Part shown: positions 45,337-53,715 of the stretch, piece by piece
How the letters are laid out: each line of letters opens with the position of its first letter
How positions within the stretch are numbered: position 1 is the first letter of the stretch
Source: Halieaceae bacterium
Lineage (GTDB): Bacteria; Pseudomonadota; Gammaproteobacteria; Pseudomonadales; Halieaceae
Length of the DNA: 64,000 nt
Assembly (NCBI GenBank): GCA_902547755.1
Contig: CACCPA010000010.1
Span: 1 to 64,000 of the forward strand
Reading direction: 5' to 3'
Notes under the pieces: model-generated
Seen by the model: the letters and a program-made list of their open reading frames with translations, nothing else
What the model was told of the DNA's origin: nothing
Databases searched by the model: none
Translations under genes and position numbers: made by a program

Positions 45337-45903
45337 GTGAGTGCGGTGTCGGAAATCACCAATGAACGGGCGATCGCGCGCGTGCGCGCTTGGATCGAGC
45401 GCTTTGTGGTCGATCTCAACTTATGCCCCTTTGCACGCCCTGTGGTCTCAACAGATGCACTGCGCATTGTTGCATGCGAATCGGCATCACCCGAGGCTAT
45501 TGCCACACTGCTCATCACCGAGTTTGATTTGCTCAGCCAGTCATCAGAGTCGGATATCGCCACCTCAGTACTCGTATTTCCCAAGGGTTTAGAGGATTTT
45601 GATGATTATCTAGGGTTTCTCGATGACGCGCAGACGTTGCTCGAGGAATTGGGGTTGGGCGGCGAAATTCAGATCGCCAGTTTTCATCCTGACTATCGCT
45701 TTGAAGGAGAGCCAGTAGATGCGGTTAGTCACTTTACTAACCGTGCGCCATACCCACTTATTCATTTGCTCCGCGAGACTTTGGTGACGAACGCGCTGGA
45801 CGCCTACCCGAACCCGGAGCGGATCCCTGAGCGCAATATTCAGACGCTCGAGCGACTGGGATTAGCTGGCATTGAGAGCTTACTGAACTCACTCGACCGC
45901 TAA
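45337..45903 (+). CDS. DUF1415 family protein
   Basis: The product of about 188 residues has RVRAWIERFVVDLNLCPFARPV near the N-terminus and later FHPDYRFEGEPVDAVSHFTNRAPYPLIHLLRE, which I recognise as the DUF1415 family. The function is unknown. The frame is open upstream to TTG 45271. I place the start at GTG 45337 because the upstream residues (MISKCSWSW...) do not look like the family, but there is no clear ribosome site and GTG 45346 is also possible. It converges with the MFS gene, stop to stop in 13 bases. Confidence 0.82.
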   Translation: MSAVSEITNERAIARVRAWIERFVVDLNLCPFARPVVSTDALRIVACESASPEAIATLLITEFDLLSQSSESDIATSVLVFPKGLEDFDDYLGFLDDAQTLLEELGLGGEIQIASFHPDYRFEGEPVDAVSHFTNRAPYPLIHLLRETLVTNALDAYPNPERIPERNIQTLERLGLAGIESLLNSLDR

Positions 45904-45916
45904 ACAGTTACGACTG

Positions 45917-47377
45917 TCAGGCTGCCTGCGCGGGATTGCGATCGACCATGTCCTTTTCGAGACGCCGCCACGTTAAGAGGAAGAAGAAGGCACACGCCGC
46001 ATAGAGACTCGCGGTAATCAGCATGGCGGATCTCAGGCTGTCGGCATAAACCGCACCGCAGACGTTCTGCAGCGGCTCGCTGAGTTCGGCAATCACCCGC
46101 GGATGGCACTGATTCCTCGCTAGTTCGTCGGTGGCAACACCCAACTCGACAATCCCGTTGACGAAGAAGATGTCGGAGACGGCGCCAATGAAGAGCGGAC
46201 CGAAACCATAACCAATGAGGTTAACGACAAAGAGCAGTACAGCGGTCGCTGTTGCACGTACGCGCATTGTGACGACACCCTGGCCAATCGTGTACTGGGC
46301 CGCCAGGTAGCCATACTTCACAAAGCCACCAATGCCCAAACATATGCCTGCATAGAAAAGGTTCTCGGTAGTAAAGGCAAAGAGATAGAAGGGAACCGAC
46401 AGCGCTAAACCAATGGCAGGTACCCAGGCGATGGCGCCCGGGTATTTCTTGTAGAGCCGGGTTGCCATCCAGCCGGTAGCGAATGTGCCGCTGGCAGCGA
46501 CGAGCGCGACTGGCGTGTTAATCCATATGGCGGCTTCACCGGTGGTAATGCCGTGAGCACGCACGAGGAAGATCGACTGGAAAGACGAGATACCGTAGCC
46601 ACAAAAAGCGGCAATGGTGGCGCCTGCTGTCATCAACCAGAAGGCAGGTTTTGTCGTTAACTCCCGAATGGCCTCACGCAGTTCAACACGCTCTTCAGGT
46701 TGCGTACTCGAGGGGTCGGTATACCCTCGAGGTGGTTCCTTGACGGTCATTTTGAAGATAGCGGCGATGAGCAGACCGGGTAAGCCAACGACAAAAAATG
46801 CCGTCCGCCAATCGAAGGCATCGGTGACCCAACCGCCAATCAAGTTGGCAAACATGCCACCCAGTGTGACGCCCATGGCGTAAACACCGAGTGCCTGGGA
46901 GCGCTCACGCGGTGTGAAGTAGTCGGCAATAAGCGAGTTGGCGGGGGGCGTACACCCGGCCTCGCCGACCCCAACCCCGACTCGGCACATGAGCAAGACC
47001 CAGAACGCCCCGACGGTGATTGAGCCAATGGTGACTTCCGTTGAGAGGCCGCACAGCGCCGTCATTAGAGACCAGAGGGCGATACAGATGGTCATGATCC
47101 ACACACGGTGTCCTGTGTCGGCGAGTCGAGCCAAGGGTATACCGACGATGGTGTAAAGCAGAGCAAAGCCAAAGCCAGTAAGCAAGCCGAACTGGGTGTC
47201 CGAGATTCCCAGTTCAGGCACTAGGTCAGGCCCCACTACCGCGAGGAGTCCGCGGTCGACAAAGTTCAAAATGTAAATGAGGGTCAGGGCGGAGAGAACG
47301 TAGGTTCGATAGGACTTACTGCCGTACCCTGTGTTCTCAGTTTGCGCGTCGTTATCGGGCGCTGTGGCCTCTGTCAT
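45917..47377 (-). CDS. MFS transporter, spinster-like branch
   Basis: The 486-residue protein has twelve predicted helices. The N-terminus YVLSALTLIYILNFVDRGLLAVVGPDL and the motif GIPLARLADTGHRVWI, together with CRVGVGVGEAGCTPPANSLIADYF, are typical of the spinster-like MFS carriers common in Proteobacteria that degrade aromatic or terpenoid compounds. The loop after helix 9-10 contains two Cys (NQCHPRVIAELSEPLQNVCGAVYADSL) that may pair in the periplasm. The substrate is unknown. It stands alone; the 260 bases downstream of its start contain no gene. Confidence 0.88.
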   Translation of the reverse strand: MTEATAPDNDAQTENTGYGSKSYRTYVLSALTLIYILNFVDRGLLAVVGPDLVPELGISDTQFGLLTGFGFALLYTIVGIPLARLADTGHRVWIMTICIALWSLMTALCGLSTEVTIGSITVGAFWVLLMCRVGVGVGEAGCTPPANSLIADYFTPRERSQALGVYAMGVTLGGMFANLIGGWVTDAFDWRTAFFVVGLPGLLIAAIFKMTVKEPPRGYTDPSSTQPEERVELREAIRELTTKPAFWLMTAGATIAAFCGYGISSFQSIFLVRAHGITTGEAAIWINTPVALVAASGTFATGWMATRLYKKYPGAIAWVPAIGLALSVPFYLFAFTTENLFYAGICLGIGGFVKYGYLAAQYTIGQGVVTMRVRATATAVLLFVVNLIGYGFGPLFIGAVSDIFFVNGIVELGVATDELARNQCHPRVIAELSEPLQNVCGAVYADSLRSAMLITASLYAACAFFFLLTWRRLEKDMVDRNPAQAA

Positions 47378-47625
47378 GTGCGAGATTCCCAGTATTGGTG
47401 GTGCTTGTTATTGGATTTATCTGCTCCAAACCTTACCAAAGAAACGAGGCATGTCATCAGTTAATTTCAGGTTCGGTTCTGATCGAGATGGCGGGATTTT
47501 GAGTCTTCGCTATCGCTCGACAGACCTCCGATTAGCTCCGGCCACTCTTCCCTTCGGGCGCGGGTTCAGCTGTCACAGCCGCTAAAAATAAAAAAGGTGC
47601 ACCTAACGGCGACCCTTTTCTGTTT

Positions 47626-47721
47626 TGGTGGAGGCAGCGGGAGCCTATAAGTAGACTTAAAATGTTGACTTAATTAAATAAAAAATCTTCTGAATTTTAA
47701 AATGCCCCCAAATATGCCCCC
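47626..47721. other. Possible integration-site scar: tmRNA-end-like segment and ATGCCCCC repeats
   Basis: TGGTGGAGGCAGCGGGA (47626-47642) differs by one base from the reverse complement of the Pseudomonas-type tmRNA 3' end, a frequent phage and island attachment site; the match then stops. After an AT-rich stretch come two direct repeats ATGCCCCC (47702-47709, 47714-47721), 12 bases apart, like integrase arm sites. No integrase gene is present. A scar of a lost element is inferred. Confidence 0.35.
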
Positions 47722-47737
47722 TGTCGTTACGCCAGTA

Positions 47738-47898
47738 AGCTCAGACAAAATGTAAAGAGCCAAGGTTCCTTGCGCAGCGGATCTTTTTTCCCTGATGTAA
47801 CACTGCACCGGACATCTTCTCTATCACTTTTGGAGTCTTCCATGACTATTATCAAAAAAACTTTAGTAATGATGTGCGCTGCACTCGCACTGTCGATG
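47738..47898 (+). repeat. Partial duplicate (copy A) of the fasciclin gene 5' region
   Basis: 161 bases align without gaps to 51591-51751, with about 23 mismatches by hand count. The match covers the leader, the ribosome site (TTTTGGAGTCTTCC) and the first codons of the fasciclin gene. Conservation is highest from 17 bases before the GGAG onward and lowest in the middle of the leader. Identity ends abruptly inside the signal peptide. Confidence 0.8.
47842..47898 (+). pseudogene. Truncated fasciclin-type signal peptide (gene fragment)
   Basis: The fragment starts MTIIKKTLVMMCAALALSM, nearly the same as the intact protein (MTMIKKTLVMMYATLALSM). After this the frame runs into unrelated sequence and no fasciclin domain follows. 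The ribosome site GGAG is preserved. It is read as a decayed or recombined duplicate, not as a functional gene. Confidence 0.65.
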
Positions 47899-47999
47899 CG
47901 AATGTTTCTGCGCTTGAGAAGCAAATATGGCTGCTTAGCACTGGACGACCGCGACTACTTAAAAAGGCCTATTGACGCTGGGTTTTTCTTCGTTGCGGT

Positions 48000-48332
48000 T
48001 TACTTTGAGTCGCGGGTCTTGCGGTCTCGCCACAGTGCTCGGACCAATAGTCCGGCCACCGCGGCATCCGAGGCAATAATCCCAGCTAACACTGGCATTG
48101 GAGCGATGAGCGGTCCCATGAATTCGATACACGTACCGGCTATACCTCCAACCATGCACAAAAGTGTTAACCATGCGGCCCACTTTTTACCCTTGAAGAG
48201 GAAGACGGAAAGAACGGAGTAGAGGATTGCTGGGAAAATGAGAAATAAACTTTCCCACGCAAAGTTCACGAGAATAAAACCAACAATGTGTAGTGCGGCG
48301 CTGATGATCAGTGGAATTACAGCGAAACGCAT
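48000..48332 (-). CDS. Small membrane protein, function unknown
   Basis: The 110-residue product has about four hydrophobic helices (approximately residues 4-24, 27-46, 52-74, 77-95) and a basic C-terminus (ALWRDRKTRDSK), as expected for an inner-membrane protein with a cytoplasmic tail. GGGGGC shortly before the ATG may serve as ribosome site. I do not recognise a family. It stands alone between the fasciclin fragment and the DUF4149 gene. Confidence 0.6.
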   Translation of the reverse strand: MRFAVIPLIISAALHIVGFILVNFAWESLFLIFPAILYSVLSVFLFKGKKWAAWLTLLCMVGGIAGTCIEFMGPLIAPMPVLAGIIASDAAVAGLLVRALWRDRKTRDSK

Positions 48333-48468
48333 TAGAGCGCCCCCTTACTCTGTCGATAAACCCCAAACAAATAACTGCTTCCAAAGTCCCAGTGAACCGC
48401 TGCGGTTTTCATAGGATTGGCACGGGTGACGCAAGATCATGAAGCCCCATACCCTAGATAACGGTCTT

Positions 48469-48861
48469 TTATATCAACCTCGTCAGGCAAAGGCCGACAG
48501 CACCGATCTGTAATAACGTCAGTATGACTGAGGCGCTATGTAACACGTTAAATCGAGACCTATTTCCAGAGTCCGTCGCGCTGTTTATGGCGGGCATCAA
48601 TACTTGTCGTGCGGGGATAGTTGTTACCGCAACCGCCAGGAGAAGCCCTGAACTCAATGGGTCGACAGTATAAAAGGGTAAGGCAGCCGCCACACTGGTT
48701 ATTGCACACCAAGCATAAAAGTGTGGGAAGGCCTGTCGCAGTAATTGACCCGCCTGCTCAGCCGTTAGCGTCGTGAAAACGAACGCGGCGAAACCAAACG
48801 AATAGAGTAGCATACCACCGAATAAGAATGCTGTTAGCAGGAGGGCTGCGACTGTTATCAA
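48469..48861 (-). CDS. DUF4149-like membrane protein
   Basis: The 130-residue product has four predicted helices. The N-terminal half with GGMLLYSFGFAAFVF and the segment LLRQAFPHFYAWC resembles the DUF4149/TMEM205-like family, whose function is unknown. Its ATG overlaps the ubiG stop by four bases, so it is the last gene of the HiPIP-HAD-ubiG operon and is translationally coupled to ubiG. Confidence 0.7.
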   Translation of the reverse strand: MITVAALLLTAFLFGGMLLYSFGFAAFVFTTLTAEQAGQLLRQAFPHFYAWCAITSVAAALPFYTVDPLSSGLLLAVAVTTIPARQVLMPAINSATDSGNRSRFNVLHSASVILTLLQIGAVGLCLTRLI

Positions 48862-49631
48862 CTGACATCTCCTTTTTTTGCTACCAGCATATAGTTAACA
48901 CTTAGGTCCGAAGTCAGTGAGTAGCGCCTTGTCAGCGGATTAACCGTAACCCCGGCAGATTGCGCTATCTCCATATTTTCGCCCTCTAGAAGAGCCTCAA
49001 GTTCGTTTGGTTTCACAAATTGCTGCCAATTATGAGTGCCGCGGGGCAGCCAGCGAAGAACATACTCAGCACCCACGATGGCAAACAACCACGATTTCGG
49101 ATTTCGATTGAGTGTGGCGACAATGTGAATGCCACCAGGTTTAACGCAGTCGCAACATGAGGATAAAAATGCCGCAACGTCGACAACATGTTCCACTACT
49201 TCCATGTTCAGCACCACATCGAAACGCCGACCGCGTACTTTATCCACCGTACCATGGTGATATTCGATATCGAGACTACCCGCATTTGCATGCTCTGTAG
49301 CGATGTTGATATTTTTTTCAGCGGCGTCAACACCCGTCACCTGTGCGCCTTTTTTAGCCATCGCTTCTGATAAAAGGCCCGCGCCACAACCAATGTCCAA
49401 CACCGTGAGACCTGCGAGGCCTTCATCTGGATGTTGACCAAAACCAAACGTGTTACGGATTGCAGATTGTACAAAAGGCACTCTGAGGTTATTTAGCTTG
49501 TGTAGCGGCCACATGGGGCCGTCCTCATTCCACCAAAGCTCCGCTAGTGCATTATAACGGGCGACCTCGGCTTCATTGGCGTCGAGCCGTTTGTCTTTAG
49601 AGCCACTGTGATTGCTTGTTTCGCGATTCAT
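48858..49631 (-). CDS. ubiG: Ubiquinone biosynthesis O-methyltransferase
   Basis: This 257-residue SAM-dependent methyltransferase should do both O-methylations of ubiquinone synthesis. It has the UbiG-type N-terminus (RYNALAELWWNEDGPMWPLHKLNNLR), SAM motif I (VLDIGCGAGLLSEAMAKKG), VTGVDAAEKNI, the post-motif EVVEHV, and the late RGTHNWQQFVKPNEL segment followed by NPLTRRYSL. It starts 4 bases after the HAD-like gene and overlaps the DUF4149 gene by four bases. Its place with a HiPIP gene links quinone and electron-transfer functions. Confidence 0.92.
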   Translation of the reverse strand: MNRETSNHSGSKDKRLDANEAEVARYNALAELWWNEDGPMWPLHKLNNLRVPFVQSAIRNTFGFGQHPDEGLAGLTVLDIGCGAGLLSEAMAKKGAQVTGVDAAEKNINIATEHANAGSLDIEYHHGTVDKVRGRRFDVVLNMEVVEHVVDVAAFLSSCCDCVKPGGIHIVATLNRNPKSWLFAIVGAEYVLRWLPRGTHNWQQFVKPNELEALLEGENMEIAQSAGVTVNPLTRRYSLTSDLSVNYMLVAKKGDVS

Positions 49632-49635
49632 AGGT

Positions 49636-50337
49636 TTAAGCAGCTATCGACTCACGAGACGTATGTTGGGATTGTTTCGCGTTGTAAGCCCACGACCGAT
49701 GTGCGATCTCAACTGTTCCCCTCAGGTCACGTGTAAGAAGGATGTCCCGATCTACTGACGAGTACTCTCCTGGATACAGATAGCACTGAATACCCGCCAT
49801 CAATGCAGACGATTGATTTAAGGTAGTGTCTTCGACGGCCACTACACTACCTGCCGAACAATCGAACTGGTCTATCACAAAAGGGTACACGCCAGTGTCG
49901 GGCTGTCGAGCGGGCAAATCCTCTAGCGTGAACACCTTGTCGAACGTGTTGTCACTGAGACCGATCGTAGCTTCAAGAATCATATGGACATGCTCAGCTG
50001 GGCTGTCTGTCGCCCACCCCAACCTTACACCCTCCTGTTTGCAGAAACTGATGGTATCGAGCACCCCGTCTCGAGGCACGATGCCGCCTTGCAGATAAGC
50101 CGCTAAATGCTCTTGCTTGCATTCAAGCACTTCCTCGGCAAGTCCCGTAGCCCACTCGTCACCAACCAACGCCATCAACGACTCGGGACTGCTGGAGAGC
50201 TCAGTGAGCTTGCAATAAGTCGCTACATTCCAATAAAGATTCAAGTCAAGTTCATTGAAAGCTGCGTTGAAAGCGAGTCGCTCTAGTCGGCCCATTTCTA
50301 CTACTGTGCCTGTTGAGCCAAAGAGAAATAAATCCAT
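49636..50337 (-). CDS. HAD-like protein lacking the catalytic aspartates
   Basis: The 233-residue protein follows the HAD phosphatase layout: a cap region after residue 15, ATDS as motif II, PARQPDTGVYPF as motif III region, and VVAVEDTTLN as motif IV. Motif I, normally DxDGT, reads FGSTGT: both aspartates are replaced (Gly and Thr). The usual Lys of motif III is Gln. It is therefore unlikely to be a phosphatase and may be a binding or regulatory protein. It lies between HiPIP and ubiG with spacers of 16 and 4 bases, in the same operon. Confidence 0.8.
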   Translation of the reverse strand: MDLFLFGSTGTVVEMGRLERLAFNAAFNELDLNLYWNVATYCKLTELSSSPESLMALVGDEWATGLAEEVLECKQEHLAAYLQGGIVPRDGVLDTISFCKQEGVRLGWATDSPAEHVHMILEATIGLSDNTFDKVFTLEDLPARQPDTGVYPFVIDQFDCSAGSVVAVEDTTLNQSSALMAGIQCYLYPGEYSSVDRDILLTRDLRGTVEIAHRSWAYNAKQSQHTSRESIAA

Positions 50338-50353
50338 ACGGTATTACTCCTGA

Positions 50354-50668
50354 TTACGCGACCCAGCCATTACACCAACCATTGGCGTGTACACGCTTAC
50401 CAACGAAGATCGGACAGAGTCCATAGTCATCATCAAGGCGCTGATAGATCGAGCAGCTGGTGCATTTTTGGTTTTCGCCACCGGGTGCCGCCTTCTTGGT
50501 CCACTTTGCCGTGTCGACTGTCGTGTGATCCGCCACGTATCCCATTGCAACGGCTGTCGCGTTGTCATTGGAAACAATCTCCTGTGCGTGAATGACCCGC
50601 GCAATAAGAGCCGTTCCAATCGTGGCGGCAGATACGCCAACGAACGTTCTTCGAGTGATCTGTGTCAT
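50354..50668 (-). CDS. High-potential iron-sulfur protein (HiPIP)
   Basis: The 104-residue protein has a Tat signal (RRTFVG, hydrophobic to about residue 28, HAQ cleavage) and the four cysteines of a HiPIP cluster: C69-x2-C72, C85 and C99, with aromatic residues between (YGLCPIF, GWCNGW). It carries a 4Fe-4S cluster in the periplasm and acts as a soluble electron carrier, for example between a bc1 complex and an oxidase. It is the first gene of the minus-strand operon leading to ubiG. An AT-rich region with a possible Fur-like site lies upstream. Confidence 0.93.
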   Translation of the reverse strand: MTQITRRTFVGVSAATIGTALIARVIHAQEIVSNDNATAVAMGYVADHTTVDTAKWTKKAAPGGENQKCTSCSIYQRLDDDYGLCPIFVGKRVHANGWCNGWVA

Positions 50669-51151
50669 TTTCTCTATCCTTTGAAGTCATGGAAATGAGT
50701 GAGAGACGACCTTAGTGAGTTATGACGGCTCAAAGCAAGACTGAACACATATTGTCTAGCATCATTGATATAAAAAAATGTTTAATAACAATCATTTACA
50801 TTTACATTTAGCAAAAGTTCAAGAGGGAAATTCGTGAGAGGGTTGTCATGTGATTCGGAATCCACAACGGGAAGGCAGTTCAGTATCAAGGTCATCGGAA
50901 CAGAAAATGCAGGCGTACCAATCGCGGTTAGGGCCTAGTCGTGCTCGGTTGGTGATAGACCGAAACGGCATAACTCAGCAGTTAGTCTCCTATGCACAAA
51001 TGCCAAATGTATGGTCGCGCACAAAGGTGCGGAAGCTTGAGATATATAACGTTACATGGGTGAAGATCGTAAAACGCCTGATACAGCAGTCGGTATCTAA
51101 AGCTCCAGCAACAGACTGCCCCTAAAAAGGTTTGATAGGGATATTGTTAGC
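50669..51151. other. 483-base AT-rich region upstream of the HiPIP operon
   Basis: No reliable gene is seen; the 91-codon frame at 50850-51125 has no ribosome site or family features. AATAACAATCATTTACATT (50784-50802) has some resemblance to a Fur box, followed by tandem ATTTAC units. It probably contains the promoter of the HiPIP operon on the minus strand and that of the small gene at 51152 on the plus strand. Confidence 0.4.
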
Positions 51152-51445
51152 ATGGAAATAATATGGGTTATGTTGGCCATGTGGCTTGCCGCCGTTGCAC
51201 CGGATTGGCTTTTTCCCGACCCGGAAGACGCGCCCACCCCCAGGGAACTCATGTCGAACGGCAACTTTGCTGAAGGGTTTAAGCAGTGGAGTCGCCAGTG
51301 TGGCTGGTACTTGCTGATACTGACGGGATTTGGCGCATACATGCCTGAGCAGCGAGAACTCGGTTTGGTTTTTCTCAGTATGCTCGCGATCGTGTGGTTA
51401 GGATGGGCCGCGCTATGTAAATCTGGCATGGCTCCGAAGCAGTAG
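51152..51445 (+). CDS. Small hydrophobic protein, function unknown
   Basis: The 97-residue product has a hydrophobic N-terminus (EIIWVMLAMWLAAVAPDWLF), a polar middle and a second hydrophobic stretch (about residues 68-90). GGGA lies about 10 bases before the ATG. Composition looks protein-like, with many Trp. No family is recognised. It lies between the HiPIP operon and the fasciclin gene; confidence that it is expressed is moderate. Confidence 0.5.
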   Translation: MEIIWVMLAMWLAAVAPDWLFPDPEDAPTPRELMSNGNFAEGFKQWSRQCGWYLLILTGFGAYMPEQRELGLVFLSMLAIVWLGWAALCKSGMAPKQ

Positions 51446-51590
51446 GCGCAACGCCTACCGCTCTCGTTTGCTGAGATAAAGCGACTTACAGGCCGCTCAT
51501 AAAGCCAGTTGTTCAAAAACTAAAGTTCCTAACAGCCTCGATCTAAATGAAACACCAAATACATCACAGAGGTCTTAATTCCCCGCCGTC

Positions 51591-51751
51591 AGCTCAGACA
51601 AAATGTAAACAGCCAAGGTCCCGTAAGCAGCGAATCTCGTATACCGTTTGCAACACGTAACAGCACATCTTCTCTATCACTTTTGGAGTCTTCCATGACT
51701 ATGATCAAGAAAACTTTAGTAATGATGTACGCTACACTCGCACTGTCGATG
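51591..51751 (+). repeat. Copy B of the 161-base duplicated segment (intact fasciclin 5' region)
   Basis: This segment aligns without gaps to 47738-47898, in the same orientation, about 3.85 kb apart. It contains the leader and start of the intact fasciclin gene. The two direct repeats flank the small-membrane-protein and HiPIP-ubiG genes. Confidence 0.8.
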
Positions 51752-52213
51752 CTCAACGTTGCCCAAGCAGGGCACCACGAGGCTGGCCACGATAATATGA
51801 GCCCCTCTATCGTTGAACTCGCTGCCGGCAACGACGATTTATCAACACTTGTCGCGGCAGTACAGGCTGCTGGTCTTGTCGACGTATTATCAGGTGACGG
51901 ACCCTTTACTGTCTTTGCACCTACAAATGCAGCCTTTGCAAAGCTGCCCGAGGGCACAGTTGCGTCTCTGCTCAAACCTGAAAACAAGGACCAGCTAACA
52001 GCAATTCTCACGTACCATGTTGTGTCGGGCAAGGTAAAGGCGGCCGACGTGGTCAAGCTTGATAGCGCAAAAACAGTTGAAGGCAGCAGCGTTTCAATCA
52101 GTGCGAACGATGCGGGCGTGAAGGTAGACGCAGCGAACGTGATTATGACTGACATCGCGGCTTCAAACGGCGTGGTGCACGTGATTGACAGCGTCCTTAT
52201 TCCCTCCGAGTAA
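51695..52213 (+). CDS. Secreted fasciclin-domain protein
   Basis: The 172-residue protein has a signal peptide (about residues 1-25, ending VAQAG), a short His-rich linker (HHEAGHD) and one fasciclin (FAS1) domain. It shows FTVFAPTNAAFAKLPEGTV (H1 region), ILTYHVVSGKV (conserved YH motif) and NGVVHVIDSVLIP at the end. Such bacterial proteins are secreted or surface-bound adhesion-like proteins. GGAG stands 6 bases before ATG 51695; the longer frame (TTG 51683) would include this ribosome site. A partial copy of its 5' end lies at 47738. A terminator is found about 105 bases downstream. Confidence 0.93.
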   Translation: MTMIKKTLVMMYATLALSMLNVAQAGHHEAGHDNMSPSIVELAAGNDDLSTLVAAVQAAGLVDVLSGDGPFTVFAPTNAAFAKLPEGTVASLLKPENKDQLTAILTYHVVSGKVKAADVVKLDSAKTVEGSSVSISANDAGVKVDAANVIMTDIAASNGVVHVIDSVLIPSE

Positions 52214-52318
52214 TTGAGAGGTCTTAGCGACTTTTAATGCTGCGATGATCGCTACTATCTTGCTGAGTTGACGGATGCGCGGAAAACAGAGCGATCAGAT
52301 CGAAGTGCTGCGTTTCAT

Positions 52319-52349
52319 AAAAGCACCTCTACCAGGGGTGCTTTTTTTT
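52319..52349 (+). terminator. Rho-independent terminator downstream of the fasciclin gene
   Basis: AGCACCTCT (52322-52330), loop ACC, AGGGGTGCT (52334-52342), one G-T wobble, then a run of T to 52349. It is a strong intrinsic terminator between the fasciclin and DUF2269 genes. Confidence 0.9.
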
Positions 52350-52434
52350 ATCTGTTAAGTTGCGTAGTGAAGGCGGGTAGTCGCTACGGATAGCAGTTTG
52401 TGGTTCACCACTGGATTTCAAGAGGCTGGTAAGA

Positions 52435-52908
52435 TTGACATACGAAATCGCCAAATTTGTCCACATAACAGGTGTTGTAATGCTGATGGGTAACATCACG
52501 GTCACCGCCATTTGGAAATATTTTGCAGACCGCACACACAGCCCAGAGATTCTGAGTTTCGCTCAAAAACTTGTCACCTATACAGACTGGTCGATGACGG
52601 TATGGGGTGTACTGCTGCTGATGGGCGGTGGTTATGCCATGGTCTTTCTTGTTAACTGGCCACTTACTCAGTGGTGGCTGCTTTGGAGTCAGATTCTATT
52701 TGTCGTCGCGGGTCTAATTTGGCTTTTTATTCTGGTGCCGATCCAGATCAAGCAAGCCAGATTGGCGAAGGCATTTTCGGACTTGGGTGTTGGCGATAAG
52801 TATAGACAGCTCTCCCGCCACTGGCTCATGTGGGGGCTGATCAGTTCGGTGCCTTTGGTCATGGTAACGTGGTTAATGATTGCCAAGCCCGCCAGCGGAT
52901 TTTATTAG
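52435..52908 (+). CDS. DUF2269-family membrane protein
   Basis: The 157-residue product has four predicted helices. The N-terminus KFVHITGVVMLMGNITVTAIWK with an early His, and the conserved-looking WGLISSVPLVMVTWLMI end, fit the DUF2269 family of predicted integral membrane proteins, with unknown function. I start at TTG 52435, preceded by AAGAGG at about 9 bases. A terminator stands upstream, so it starts its own transcript and may be co-transcribed with the ABC operon 144 bases downstream. Confidence 0.75.
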   Translation: MTYEIAKFVHITGVVMLMGNITVTAIWKYFADRTHSPEILSFAQKLVTYTDWSMTVWGVLLLMGGGYAMVFLVNWPLTQWWLLWSQILFVVAGLIWLFILVPIQIKQARLAKAFSDLGVGDKYRQLSRHWLMWGLISSVPLVMVTWLMIAKPASGFY

Positions 52909-53052
52909 CCTACTAAGTCAGCGCCCGACTTATGTCGATGCAATATCACGTCGAATAGCACTCTTCTTGGCAGTACCTGCGTATTTAGTGCATCAGTCTG
53001 AGGTGGATCCGCGGCGAGCAAACCGTTGTTTGCAGAGATCTTCTGGGTAGCC

Positions 53053-53715
53053 ATGTTCGAGCTCAAACATATCGATAAATCATTTCGTGACCGCGAAAAC
53101 ATCATTCACATCGCGCGAGATTTGTCGTGGTGTTTAGGCTCTGGTGAAGGTGTCGCGCTGATGGGTGAAAGCGGCGCCGGAAAAACTACCTTGATGAATA
53201 TTATTGCAGGCCTCGATACGCTAGATGCGGGCGAAGTATGGGTCGACGGGGTGCAAATCACAGAGCTCAGTCAGTCAGAGCTCACCGCTTTTCGCCGAAC
53301 TTATATAGGCCTGATTTTCCAGAAGTTTCACCTGGTTCCCTCGCTATCCGCTTGGGATAACGCGGCGCTGCAGGCCCGGCTCGCGGGTGTCTTCGATAAG
53401 CAATTTGCCAGAAGTCTGTTCGATAGGTTGGGCATCGACCATCTCGCACATCGGCGACCTAGCCAACTATCGGGCGGACAGCAACAGCGGGTTGCGATAG
53501 CACGGGCGTTGATGCACCGACCCAGATTGGTCCTGGCAGATGAGCCCACGGGCAATCTGGATGAAGCCACCAGTAGCGCAGTCATTGAACTGTTGGTCAG
53601 TGCGGCATCAGACGCGGGCGCAACGCTTGTGGTAGTAACGCACAGTTCAGCGATTGCAAGTCACTTGGGCCATATTGTGCGCTTAGGTTCCGGCGCTTTG
53701 ACACCTGTTTCATGA
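53053..53715 (+). CDS. ABC transporter ATP-binding protein (LolD/YbbA-type)
   Basis: The 220-residue ATPase has Walker A ([10 protein letters not shown]44), a Q-loop ([17 protein letters not shown]), the signature [15 protein letters not shown], Walker B (LVLADEPTG) and the H-switch TLVVVTHSS. It is of the lipoprotein-release/MacB-like ATPase type that powers FtsX-family permeases. The start is ATG 53053; the nine-residue extension upstream is not family-like. Its end overlaps the permease start by four bases (ATGA), so the two are a unit. The exported or extracted substrate is unknown. Confidence 0.93.
   Translation: MFELKHIDKSFRDRENIIHIARDLSWCLGSGEGVALMGESGAGKTTLMNIIAGLDTLDAGEVWVDGVQITELSQSELTAFRRTYIGLIFQKFHLVPSLSAWDNAALQARLAGVFDKQFARSLFDRLGIDHLAHRRPSQLSGGQQQRVAIARALMHRPRLVLADEPTGNLDEATSSAVIELLVSAASDAGATLVVVTHSSAIASHLGHIVRLGSGALTPVS

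Noticed and set aside
47591-47620. Degenerate hairpin AAAAAGGTGC ... GACCCTTTT as a terminator
   Set aside because: The arms match only partly and no gene ends directly before it on the plus strand.
47770-48222. 150-codon frame starting in the duplicated fasciclin leader
   Set aside because: It runs through the leader, the truncated signal peptide and then the antisense of the membrane gene at 48000, so it is a chance fusion frame.
50850-51125. 91-codon frame upstream of the small membrane gene
   Set aside because: No ribosome site or family character; start codon choice arbitrary; AT-rich region.
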